From positions 1 through 64,000 of the forward strand of contig JAUIFP010000002.1 of the NCBI GenBank assembly GCA_030430365.1: a stretch of DNA of 64,000 nucleotides. The letters are read 5' to 3'. How positions within the stretch are numbered: the stretch's first letter is position 1; every line of letters starts with the position of its first letter. The position numbers and the translations under genes were made by a program. This document shows positions 18,436 to 26,440 of the stretch, piece after piece. The notes under the pieces were generated by a model. It was not told where the DNA came from and did no database searches. It saw only the letters and a list, made by a program, of their open reading frames with translations. This DNA comes from Alphaproteobacteria bacterium. GTDB lineage: Bacteria > Pseudomonadota > Alphaproteobacteria > Sphingomonadales > Sphingomonadaceae.

Positions 18436-19013
18436 GCAAGCCGCGCGTCATCGTCGCCATTTCCGGGGCATCCGGTGCCATGATCGGCATTGAGGCGCTG
18501 CGCCTCCTGCGGGAGAGAGGCACGCATGAGACGCATCTGATTGTTTCGCCATCGGGCGCGATGACGATCGCGCAAGAGACCGATATGACTGTGAAAGACG
18601 TGGAGGCGATGGCGGATGAAAGGCATTCTTTCCGCGACATCACCGCGTCTCTGGCGAGTGGATCCTTCGCAACGGAAGGCATGCTGATTGCGCCTTGTTC
18701 TGTCCGCACGCTGGGCGCTCTGGCCGTTTCGCTGGGCGATAACCTGATTGTGCGCGCCGCAGACGTCTGCCTCAAGGAACGCCGCAAAGTTGTGCTCATG
18801 CTGCGTGAAACGCCGCTGCATCTCGGGCAAATCGAGTTGATGGCGAATGTAACCAGATCCGGCGCGATCGTCATGCCGCCGGTGCCCAGCTTTTACACTC
18901 GGCCGAAGGATGTTGCGGAACTGATCACGCAATGTGCGGCAAGGGCGCTCGACGTGCTGGGAATTCCGGTGGACGATCTGAAGCGGTGGCCGACGAACGA
19001 AGCCGGATCCTAA
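18432..19013 (+). CDS. ubiX: UbiX-family flavin prenyltransferase
   Basis: A 193-residue flavoprotein. The N-terminal SGASGAMIGIEALRLL binds FMN; the SFATEGMLIAPCS segment and the LVLMLRETPLHLGQIELM-like stretch (here VVLMLRETPLHLGQIELM) are diagnostic, with the TPLHLGQIE motif around residues 120-128. It attaches dimethylallyl phosphate to FMN to make the UbiD cofactor. Overlap with the decarboxylase gene (ATGA) indicates that it serves that enzyme rather than ubiquinone synthesis. Confidence 0.9.
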   Translation: MSKPRVIVAISGASGAMIGIEALRLLRERGTHETHLIVSPSGAMTIAQETDMTVKDVEAMADERHSFRDITASLASGSFATEGMLIAPCSVRTLGALAVSLGDNLIVRAADVCLKERRKVVLMLRETPLHLGQIELMANVTRSGAIVMPPVPSFYTRPKDVAELITQCAARALDVLGIPVDDLKRWPTNEAGS

Positions 19014-19158
19014 TCCCCAAGTAAAGCCTATACGCCTTCGCTTATACGGCCTTCAGCAAAATAATGGGTTCCTCTTAAAGCCTTGTCGGGCCAGTTTTTT
19101 ACTTCGGTCAGGGGGCGACATTTCCTGACGGCACTCTTGCAGCGCAGAAGGAGGGGCT

Positions 19159-20511
19159 TTGGACCAGGTCTTTGTCGGTACGGTGGTTTTGCCCGATCGT
19201 GTCATTGAGCGCGGCTATGTTCTCGTTGCCGACGGATTGGTACAAAAGGTCGGTGAAGGGGACCCTCCCAGTGGGGAAGTGCATGGCGGCCCCGACTTTC
19301 TCGTCCTTCCTGGGGCAATCGATTCACAGGTGCACAGCCGCAGCCAGGCCGACCAGGAGGACTTCATCTGGTCCACCAAGAGCGCGGCTTCCGGCGGCGT
19401 TACCGCCATTGTCGACATGCCTTACGATGATGGCCTGCTGATCGCGGACCGTGAACGGTTCGAGATCAAGCGCAAGAACGCTGCCGAACAATCCCGCGTC
19501 GATTTCGCGCTCTACGCCACGATCGATCCGGAAGACGGCACCCGTCATATCGACGATCTGGTTGCTGCAGGGGCCGCGGCATTCAAGTTTTCGACCTTCG
19601 GGAACCATCCCAAGCGGTTTCCGCGTATCCCGCCGCATCTCATGTATGCGTGTTTCGAGGCCATCGGAAAACACGATCTCATGGTCGGCGTGCACAATGA
19701 AGATGACGAAACCGTTCGCGCCGCGAGCGAGCAGGTAAAGCAGGCCGGGATCGACGATTATTCCGCGCACAGCCTTTCACGTCCTCCCATCGCCGAAGCT
19801 CTGGCGACCGCGCAGGTATTCGAAATCGGCGCGCATACCGGCTGCGATGCGCATATCGTGCACTGCTCGATAGATCGCGGATACCGCATGGCCGAAGCCT
19901 ATCGCCAACAGGGTTATGTCTCGACCATAGAGGCCTGCGTTCACTATCTGGCACTTAATGAAGAGGACGACGTTCGGCGCCTCGGCGGTTTCGGTAAGGT
20001 CAATCCGCCGATCCGCAAGAGCGACCAGACCGAAGCGCTCTGGCGTCACCTCGTGGCCGGCAACGTAACCGTGGTTTCAACCGACCATGTAAGCTGGTCG
20101 GCCGACCGCAAGGAAGATCCCGATATCATGAAGAATGCCGCCGGGATGCCCGGCCTCGAAGCACTCTATCCCCTGGTGCTGAAGGGGCTCGATCAGCGCG
20201 GATACGATTTCACTCATGCCGCGCGCGTTCTCGCTGAAAACCCGGCGAAACTGTTCCGGCTCGAAGGCGTCAAAGGGGCCTTGCGCGAAGGCCGGGATGG
20301 CGATGTCGTACTCGCGCGGCGCGATCCCTATGTCTATCATGCGGCCGATAGCGGTGCGAATGTGGTCGATTGGAGTGCCTATGAAGGAATGGAACTTCCC
20401 TTCAGGATCGATTCCGCATTCCTGCGCGGCAAGGCAATCATGGCCGAAGGCGAAGTGCTGGCTGAGCCCGGCAGCGGCCGTTTCCTCGTTCCGGGCATGA
20501 CTTCGTCATGA
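19159..20511 (+). CDS. Cyclic amidohydrolase (dihydropyrimidinase/allantoinase/dihydroorotase-like)
   Basis: A 450-residue metal-dependent amidohydrolase of the cyclic amidase group. The first metal motif reads DSQVHSR, so the usual first histidine of HxH is glutamine, a variant also found in some dihydroorotases. The lysine expected to be carboxylated lies in AFKFST (around residue 140), further ligands in GVHNEDDE and AHIVHCS, and the catalytic aspartate in STDHVSW. It should open a cyclic imide or ureide ring. It starts with TTG after a strong AAGGAGG and overlaps the next gene (ATGA), which encodes a carbamoyl amidohydrolase-like enzyme, a logical second step. Exact substrate unknown. Confidence 0.82.
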   Translation: MDQVFVGTVVLPDRVIERGYVLVADGLVQKVGEGDPPSGEVHGGPDFLVLPGAIDSQVHSRSQADQEDFIWSTKSAASGGVTAIVDMPYDDGLLIADRERFEIKRKNAAEQSRVDFALYATIDPEDGTRHIDDLVAAGAAAFKFSTFGNHPKRFPRIPPHLMYACFEAIGKHDLMVGVHNEDDETVRAASEQVKQAGIDDYSAHSLSRPPIAEALATAQVFEIGAHTGCDAHIVHCSIDRGYRMAEAYRQQGYVSTIEACVHYLALNEEDDVRRLGGFGKVNPPIRKSDQTEALWRHLVAGNVTVVSTDHVSWSADRKEDPDIMKNAAGMPGLEALYPLVLKGLDQRGYDFTHAARVLAENPAKLFRLEGVKGALREGRDGDVVLARRDPYVYHAADSGANVVDWSAYEGMELPFRIDSAFLRGKAIMAEGEVLAEPGSGRFLVPGMTSS

Positions 20512-21776
20512 GCGATGACGTGATCCTCCGGCCAACGGTCAACAGCGATCGGTTGTGGGCCGATCTCATGGCCATTGGCGAGATTACGGATCCGGATCGC
20601 CCCTATACGCGCCGGTCGTTCACGCCCTTGTTCGAAGAAGGACGCGCTTTTCTGCGCGAGAAGTTCGAAGCCTTTGGGGCGCAGGTGAAGCTGGATGCAG
20701 CCGGCAACATGATTGCCCGGCTGGAAGGGAGCGACCCTCAGCTCGGCGCCATCGCCATCGGATCGCACAGCGATACTGTGCCGTCGGGCGGTCGGTTTGA
20801 CGGAGTTGCCGGCGTGATCGCGGGTCTGGAGATATTGCGCGCCATCGCGGAAAGCGGATGGAAGCCGCGTCATCCGATAGAAATCATCGATTTTCTTGCC
20901 GAGGAGCCGAGCGATTTCGGCCTTTCCTGTGTCGGCAGCAGGGGAATGACCGGCCAACTCGACGGCGAAATGCTCGCCATGGTCGATTCCGGAGGGCGGG
21001 TGCTCTCAAACGCGCTTGAGGAAGTCGGCGGGGATACCGCCACACTGCCCAGCGCCCTGCGCGAGGACATCGCAGCATTCCTCGAATTGCATATCGAACA
21101 GGGGCCGGTGCTGGAGGATCGAGGCGTCGATATCGGTGTCGTTGGCACCATCGTCGCCATCAGGCGTATTGAAGTGGCTTTCGAAGGCCGCGCCGCCCAT
21201 GCGGGAACGACCCCTATGGATCTGCGCCAGGATGCGGCGGTCGCCGGCGCCGCGACTCTGGTGAAAATTCGCGAGACTGCAGAGCGTTTCGCTGCCGACA
21301 AAGACAGCTATTTCGTTGCCACGGTGGGCATAGTCGAGGTGAAGCCCGGCGGTTCGAATGTCGTTCCGCGCACGTGCCGCCTGGTGATAGACGCCCGCAG
21401 CGACAAGCCCGAGATCCTCGACCGGTTTCAGGAGATCATCGATAGCGAAAGCGTTGCGGCTGCAGCCTCTGCCCGCGTGGAGCGCAAGAGTTACGAGGTT
21501 CTTTCGGACGGCGTCCCGGCGCATTGCGACGAAGAGCTCCAGCAGCATATTCGCGTTGCTTCCGAAGAGCTAGGATATGCCAGCCTGGATTTGCCGAGCG
21601 GGGCCGGCCACGACGCGGCCTTTATGGCGCGGATTTGCCCGGTGGCGATGGTGTTCATCCCATGCCTTGGCGGGCATAGCCACACGCCGGTCGAATGGTC
21701 GGATCAGGCAGAGGTCACTGCAGGCACAGAAGTTCTCCTGCGCGTGGTCGAACGCATAGACCTGGCGGGCGGTTAG
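20508..21776 (+). CDS. M20-family Zn-dependent N-carbamoyl amino acid hydrolase/allantoate amidohydrolase-like enzyme
   Basis: A 422-residue M20 amidohydrolase of the hydantoinase/carbamoylase group. Metal ligands are visible in GSHSDTVPSGGRFDG, AEEPSDFG and ELHIEQGP; the dimerisation lid contains FEGRAAHAGTTPMDLRQDA; the C-terminal active-site pieces GAGHDAAFMA and GHSHTPVEW are present. AEEPSDFG replaces the more common EEGxRF form, which may reflect a different substrate. It is coupled to the cyclic amidohydrolase, so ring opening followed by removal of a carbamoyl or ureido group is likely. Its stop overlaps that of the convergent LysR gene. Confidence 0.84.
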   Translation: MSDDVILRPTVNSDRLWADLMAIGEITDPDRPYTRRSFTPLFEEGRAFLREKFEAFGAQVKLDAAGNMIARLEGSDPQLGAIAIGSHSDTVPSGGRFDGVAGVIAGLEILRAIAESGWKPRHPIEIIDFLAEEPSDFGLSCVGSRGMTGQLDGEMLAMVDSGGRVLSNALEEVGGDTATLPSALREDIAAFLELHIEQGPVLEDRGVDIGVVGTIVAIRRIEVAFEGRAAHAGTTPMDLRQDAAVAGAATLVKIRETAERFAADKDSYFVATVGIVEVKPGGSNVVPRTCRLVIDARSDKPEILDRFQEIIDSESVAAAASARVERKSYEVLSDGVPAHCDEELQQHIRVASEELGYASLDLPSGAGHDAAFMARICPVAMVFIPCLGGHSHTPVEWSDQAEVTAGTEVLLRVVERIDLAGG

Positions 21777-23638
21777 CCGGCGATTTGTTGTACCGGCATG
21801 TCTTCCACTTCGCGGGTGGGCAATTTTGCCGCGAGATTGCCGCGTAGCAGCGTCACCAGTTCCCTTTCGGCAGGTGTCAAACTCCGGTCGCCGGAATAGA
21901 CGAGGAACAGAGATCGCTCGATATGCGGATCGACGATCGGATGGGCGCTGAGCTCTCCGTTCAGGATTTCCGTCCGTACAGCCGAAGCAGGCATGATCGT
22001 GCAAATGGGCTCGCGGGTCAGCAGCCCGATCAGCATGGTCAGGGCGTCGATCTCATGCTTGGGCTTCAGATTGACGCCGTTTTCCTTCGCGGCAACGTCC
22101 AGCAACTGCCTGAGACCGAATTGCGAGGTCGGCAGAGCGAGTGGGAGTTGCGTGAGATCGCGGAATTTGACCGGCCCGGGCGGCACAAGATTATAGCGGG
22201 GGTCGGCAATAACGGCCAGATCCTCGGTCGCATCCAGGGCGAAACGCGGAAATTGCGGAAGGGAGGATTCCACCACGGCCATTCCGACCTGACCGCGAGC
22301 GATCCAGTCCTGAAGCACGGCCTTGGGTGCCTCCTGCACGGCAAGGCTCATCTCCGGATAGCGGTCGCGCAGCTCCAGAACGGCCTCCGTAATCCGGTTC
22401 ACCAGATAGCCGTGCTGATTGACCGATGGGAGGATGCCGATGCTGAGGCGGCCCCCATCTGCAAGCGAGGCGGACATTCCGCTGAGCCTGAGTTCGCGCA
22501 GCCGCCGTTCCAGCGTCTTTGCCCCGGGCGCGAAGCGCCGGCCCGCATCGGTGGTCGTGAGGCCGGCGGACTGCCGGCGAAACAGCGGCTCGCCCAGTGT
22601 GGCTTCCAGCTTGTGCAATTGCTGGCTCAGCGCGGGCTGGGCAATGCTGGCGCTATGGGCGGCGGCGGAAACCCGGCCGAGATCGTGCGTCAGATTGAAG
22701 TAGCGGATGCGCCGGGCCGTGAGCGTCGGCTGGAAGACGTAAGGCGGGGTCGTGGCATTGAGCTGCTCACGAAGCGTCGTCAGGAATTCGGATGCAATTT
22801 CGCTGTTCGCTTCCGCCTTGCCCATGATCCGGCTCTTGAGCGGCGGATCCAGCGGAGTGATCGACATGGAATTGAGACGCGCCGCGAGTACGCTGGAGGG
22901 AACCATGAAGGTCAGGCCGGCATGCTCATGCTGCAGCTCCGGCATGGAGCAGGGATGATCCTTCAACTGGCGCACATTGCTGACGCCCTGCTTGCGCAGA
23001 TAGGCGGTGGCTTGCGCGATGAGCGGCGATGGAAGATCGGGCAGGGCGACCGGGCGGGACCGCAGGACGTCCTCGTCCGGTTGGGCCGGATTGCGCCGCA
23101 CCAGCACCCAATCGTCTACCATCAGTTCAATCTCGTCCGCCTCCTGGCGGCCAGTGGTGTCGAGGGAGATGCGCGCGCGTTCGGCATTGGTGATGCCAAG
23201 CGCTTCGCCAGGTGTCGAGGCGATTTCCGGGCCATCTTCCAGCGTCCAATTGGGATGGACGATCATCAGTGGCCGGCGTTCCGCCATGGCGGCGGCTGCG
23301 CGGCTGATCGCCTTGGTTATCTGGCCGAACGCAAAGTTGAGCTCGATGTCGATCTCGAGCAGGGATTTCGAATGATCTTCCTGCTCCTTGGCTGCATTCA
23401 CGGCAAAGCGTTCGATCATCATCAGCGGCAGGGTTGCGCGATAAAGCCATCTGGCAGAGGGAAGGGGGGAGATGCCGGAGCCGAGTTTGCGCAAGAGCGG
23501 GACGCCAAGTGCACCTTCAAGGGACTTCAGGCTGGTGCTCAGCGTGGAGGAGGCGATCCCGATATGCTTGGCTGCGATTCCAAGGTTCTCGTGTTCGCAA
23601 GCTACCAGAAAATAACGTAAGTCTCTAAAATCTATCAT
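21773..23638 (-). CDS. Double LysR-type regulator: two complete LysR modules fused in one polypeptide
   Basis: A 621-residue protein with two LysR modules in tandem. Module 1 (about 1-300) begins FRDLRYFLVACEHENLGIAAKH, with the helix-turn-helix continuing to about residue 60, then a diverged effector domain. Module 2 (about 305-621) starts ARRIRYFNLTHDLGRVSAAAH with the classic AQPALSQQLHKLEATLGEPLFRR, followed by a well-conserved effector-binding domain (LSIGILPS...). Usual LysR proteins are about 300 residues. No stop or frameshift interrupts the join. The ATG at 23638 is chosen because it begins the first HTH. It is convergent with the amidohydrolase operon and divergent from the FMO-like gene, so it could control either. 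Confidence 0.85.
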   Translation of the reverse strand: MIDFRDLRYFLVACEHENLGIAAKHIGIASSTLSTSLKSLEGALGVPLLRKLGSGISPLPSARWLYRATLPLMMIERFAVNAAKEQEDHSKSLLEIDIELNFAFGQITKAISRAAAAMAERRPLMIVHPNWTLEDGPEIASTPGEALGITNAERARISLDTTGRQEADEIELMVDDWVLVRRNPAQPDEDVLRSRPVALPDLPSPLIAQATAYLRKQGVSNVRQLKDHPCSMPELQHEHAGLTFMVPSSVLAARLNSMSITPLDPPLKSRIMGKAEANSEIASEFLTTLREQLNATTPPYVFQPTLTARRIRYFNLTHDLGRVSAAAHSASIAQPALSQQLHKLEATLGEPLFRRQSAGLTTTDAGRRFAPGAKTLERRLRELRLSGMSASLADGGRLSIGILPSVNQHGYLVNRITEAVLELRDRYPEMSLAVQEAPKAVLQDWIARGQVGMAVVESSLPQFPRFALDATEDLAVIADPRYNLVPPGPVKFRDLTQLPLALPTSQFGLRQLLDVAAKENGVNLKPKHEIDALTMLIGLLTREPICTIMPASAVRTEILNGELSAHPIVDPHIERSLFLVYSGDRSLTPAERELVTLLRGNLAAKLPTREVEDMPVQQIAG

Positions 23639-23971
23639 CAATATGTGCCAAAATGCCTGTGAAAGGCACCCCGGTGTACAAGGCGCCCTTGATGCAAATT
23701 TGCCTCTCGGGACTTTTTTTTGATTCTGAATAAACAATATGCCGAACATGTGGCCCGACTGCAAGCGTTGTGTTGCAATGCAGCACTCCAAATCTGCCAA
23801 TGCAGTTTCAAATCGGGACTGAAACTGCCTCTTGCGCGCGCGTGCATTTTCCATCCGGTGCGTCGGATGTGCCGTCTGCTTCAGCAAGAACTGGACATAT
23901 AAGATAGGCTGATTAGTTAGGTAACGAATCTAATGTGTGGAAGTTGGCCACGCGCGTTTGGGAGCAGGACG
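23639..23971. promoter_or_regulatory. Divergent control region between double LysR and FMO-like gene, with 9-9-9 inverted repeat
   Basis: A 333-base AT-rich non-coding region. The clearest element is GCAGTTTCA (23802-23810), nine bases, then TGAAACTGC (23820-23828), a perfect 9-bp inverted repeat centred at 23815 and a good candidate operator. An eight-base T run lies at about 23714-23721. An AT-rich stretch just before the FMO gene could hold its promoter. No open frame here looks like protein. Confidence 0.5.
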
Positions 23972-25759
23972 ATGAACGAACAGAGCAACCCGCTTTCCGG
24001 CTGGCTCAAGCGGTTTGGTGCCGCTCTCAATGCGCCGCGGGATGCCGACTGGAATGAGCTGTTCGTGGAGGATTGCTACTGGCGCGACTTCGTGTCCTTC
24101 AGCTGGAATATCGTGACCGTGGAAGGCTTGAAGGGGATCGCGGATATGGCGATTGCCCAGGCAGAGGCGATTGACGTGCATTCGCTGGAGCCTGACGATG
24201 CCGATCTCCCCATGACGGACGAAACGCAGGGCTGGTTCACGTTCGAGACGAAAACGGCGCGTTGCCGCGGCCATGTTTTGTTCGAAGGGGAAAAGGCCAA
24301 GGTCCTGTTCACGGCCATCGTCGAGTTGATCGGTTTCGAAGAACCGGCTGGTGAGCGCCGTCCGCTGGGTGTCGAGCACAAGGCGAAAAAGGGCCGGACA
24401 TTCTGGCCGGACCACAGGGCGGAAGAAATCCGTACGCTTGGCCATACCGAGCAGCCTTATTGCCTGATCGTGGGTGGCGGACAGAACGGCCTGCAATTGG
24501 CAGCGCGAATGAAGCGCCTGAATGTCCCGACTCTGGTTGTGGACGCATTGCCCAATATCGGGGACTGCTGGCGCGTGCGTTACAAGTCGCTCTATCTCCA
24601 CGATGCGATCTACATGGATCATTTCCCCTATTTGCCGTTCCCCGACCACTGGCCGCTCTACACGCCGACCGGCAAGATGGGCGACTGGCTGGAAATCTAT
24701 GCGAAGGTCATGGAACTGAACGTGTGGAACAGCACCATTTGCACCGGCGCCCATTATGACGAGGCAGCCGGCGAATGGGAGGTGACCGTCGTCAGGGATG
24801 GTCAGGAAATGACCTTGCGGCCCAAGCAGCTGGTGCTGGCAACCGGCCTGTCCGGCGCGAAGAACATGCCCAAGATAAAGGGGATGGATCGCTTCAAGGG
24901 GCAGCTTTGCCATTCGGCGGACCACGATTCAGACAGCGATGTCGCCGGCAAGAAAGTGGTCGTGATCGGCGCCAACAATTCGGCCCATGATATCTGCACC
25001 GATATGTGGGAAGGCGATGCGGACGTCACCATGATCCAGCGCTCGCCCACGATCATCGTGCGGGCGGAGACCATGCGCGGCTTCTCCGGCCAATTGCCAT
25101 ATGCCAATCCGGACATTCCCAGCGAGTTCGGCGATCTCATGCTGGCGACTACGCCTTTCCGCATGCGCTATGAAGGCGAAACCGGGATGACCGAAGCGCT
25201 CAAGGAAATCGATGCCGATTTCTACGATCGCCTGGAGAAGAGCGGTTTCATGCTCAGCCATGGAGAGGATGGCACCGGCTTCCTGATGGCCTATCATCGC
25301 CGCGCCGGCGGCTACTACATTGATGTCGGCGGCTCCGAATTGATTGCCAATGGCGAGGTCAAGCTCGCTCAGGGCGAAATTCAGGAGATCACCGAAGACG
25401 GCGTGCAGATGGAAGACGGCACCTTCCTTCCTGCCGACATCATCGTCTGCGCCACGGGCTATCGCCCGATGAACGAATTCGTGGGCAGGCTGATTTCTCC
25501 CGAAGTGGAAGACAAGGTCGGTCTGTGCTGGGGCCTGGGTTCCGACACGGAAGGCGACCCCGGCCCGTGGGAGGGCGAACTGCGCAATATGTGGAAGCCC
25601 ACTGCACAGGAAGGGCTGTGGTTCCAGGGAGGCAACCTGATGCAGTCACGCATCCATTCGCTTCATCTGGGGCTGCAGATAAAGGCACGGATGGAAGGCC
25701 TGGAGACGCCGGTCTACCAGCCCGATTTCGCCAAGCAGCGCGAACCAGTAATCGCCTGA
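23972..25759 (+). CDS. Flavin-containing monooxygenase with N-terminal NTF2/SnoaL-like domain
   Basis: A 595-residue fusion. Residues about 1-125 form an NTF2/SnoaL-like domain (DADWNELFVEDCYWRDF..., tail KVLFTAIVELIGF). From about 163 a class B flavoprotein monooxygenase domain follows: FAD motif IVGGGQNGLQLAARM, FMO/BVMO-like fingerprint FKGQLCHSADH (about 308-318), NADPH motif VIGANNSAHDI, and the late ATG motif CATGYRPMNEF. It is therefore a NADPH/FAD hydroxylase or Baeyer-Villiger-type enzyme; which one cannot be told. The ATG at 23972 follows GGAGCAGG. The gene stands alone, divergent from the double LysR. Confidence 0.83.
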   Translation: MNEQSNPLSGWLKRFGAALNAPRDADWNELFVEDCYWRDFVSFSWNIVTVEGLKGIADMAIAQAEAIDVHSLEPDDADLPMTDETQGWFTFETKTARCRGHVLFEGEKAKVLFTAIVELIGFEEPAGERRPLGVEHKAKKGRTFWPDHRAEEIRTLGHTEQPYCLIVGGGQNGLQLAARMKRLNVPTLVVDALPNIGDCWRVRYKSLYLHDAIYMDHFPYLPFPDHWPLYTPTGKMGDWLEIYAKVMELNVWNSTICTGAHYDEAAGEWEVTVVRDGQEMTLRPKQLVLATGLSGAKNMPKIKGMDRFKGQLCHSADHDSDSDVAGKKVVVIGANNSAHDICTDMWEGDADVTMIQRSPTIIVRAETMRGFSGQLPYANPDIPSEFGDLMLATTPFRMRYEGETGMTEALKEIDADFYDRLEKSGFMLSHGEDGTGFLMAYHRRAGGYYIDVGGSELIANGEVKLAQGEIQEITEDGVQMEDGTFLPADIIVCATGYRPMNEFVGRLISPEVEDKVGLCWGLGSDTEGDPGPWEGELRNMWKPTAQEGLWFQGGNLMQSRIHSLHLGLQIKARMEGLETPVYQPDFAKQREPVIA

Positions 25760-25818
25760 CGCACTCCTTCTGACCGTTTAGGCGATCGCCCTTCTGGGCG
25801 AGGCTTTCGCCGTGCCGC

Positions 25819-26082
25819 CTATTCTGGGTCGAATACGACTTCGGCCATGCGCTTTGCCCATTCCTCGGGTGAAGGCATCAGCGTGATATCGTTGCGGTGG
25901 AGGATCTTCCATTCGCCATCCATCCGCACGAATTCGTCTTCGTACTGGCCGCTTAGCACGGGCGTGGGGCTGCCGTTCCTGCCCCTGATGATGGAGAGCT
26001 GGCGCGATTTGGCCATTCGATTATCGACGATGCCACCGTTCCGCCAACTCAATTCTTTCGCGTCGCGATAACTCTTCGCGAT
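25819..26082 (-). pseudogene. Remnant of a SnoaL/NTF2-like gene, 5' part lost
   Basis: The minus strand encodes a C-terminal SnoaL-type half: AKSYRDAKELSWRNGG, LSGQYEDEFVRMDGEWKILHRND, ending EVVFDPE. An in-frame TAG at 26083-26085 blocks extension, no good start codon with ribosome binding site is present (the first usable codon is TTG at 26052), and the alpha-helical first half of the fold is missing. It is therefore read as a 5'-truncated decaying gene related to the SnoaL-like proteins further right. Confidence 0.6.
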
Positions 26083-26440
26083 CTACCTTGCCGGCTGCAA
26101 CTGCGCGTGATGGTTGACTAGTTCTGGAAGTGGCGGCGATGCCACACCCTTCCAGAAAGCGCCTATTTGTTTCCAACTCCGACAAACCAGCTATCCATAT
26201 AGGTCAAGGCAATGTTGGATTCCTAACTGTAATGAAACGTTATCGCAGTGAAAGCCTTAGCCAGCTTGATGAATGGAGGGGCATCAAAGTGGTTTTCCGA
26301 TCAAATGCCCTAGAAATTTGGGTTCGGCGAGTTGCACTTGTCAGGTTTCAAAAGTCCTTTCCGCACTGCGCCGCAAGCAGAAGGCATCTGTGAATTTTTG
26401 ACTGGAATGCCCGTTACCATCGGGATGAGGAGCATAAGAA
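26083..26440. other. Non-coding stretch before TonB receptor gene
   Basis: About 360 bases without a supportable gene. It is more AT-rich than its neighbours. An 87-codon plus-strand frame (26130-26393) has no recognisable domain and no good ribosome binding site. The 3' end carries GATGAGGAGC (ribosome binding site AGGAG) just before the TonB receptor ATG. The region probably includes that gene's promoter. Confidence 0.4.

Noticed and set aside
21923-23620. 565-codon plus-strand frame
   Set aside because: Shadow of the double LysR gene; composition is Gly/Arg/His-rich without motifs.
26130-26393. 87-codon frame upstream of the TonB receptor
   Set aside because: No ribosome binding site, no domain and no coding-like composition.
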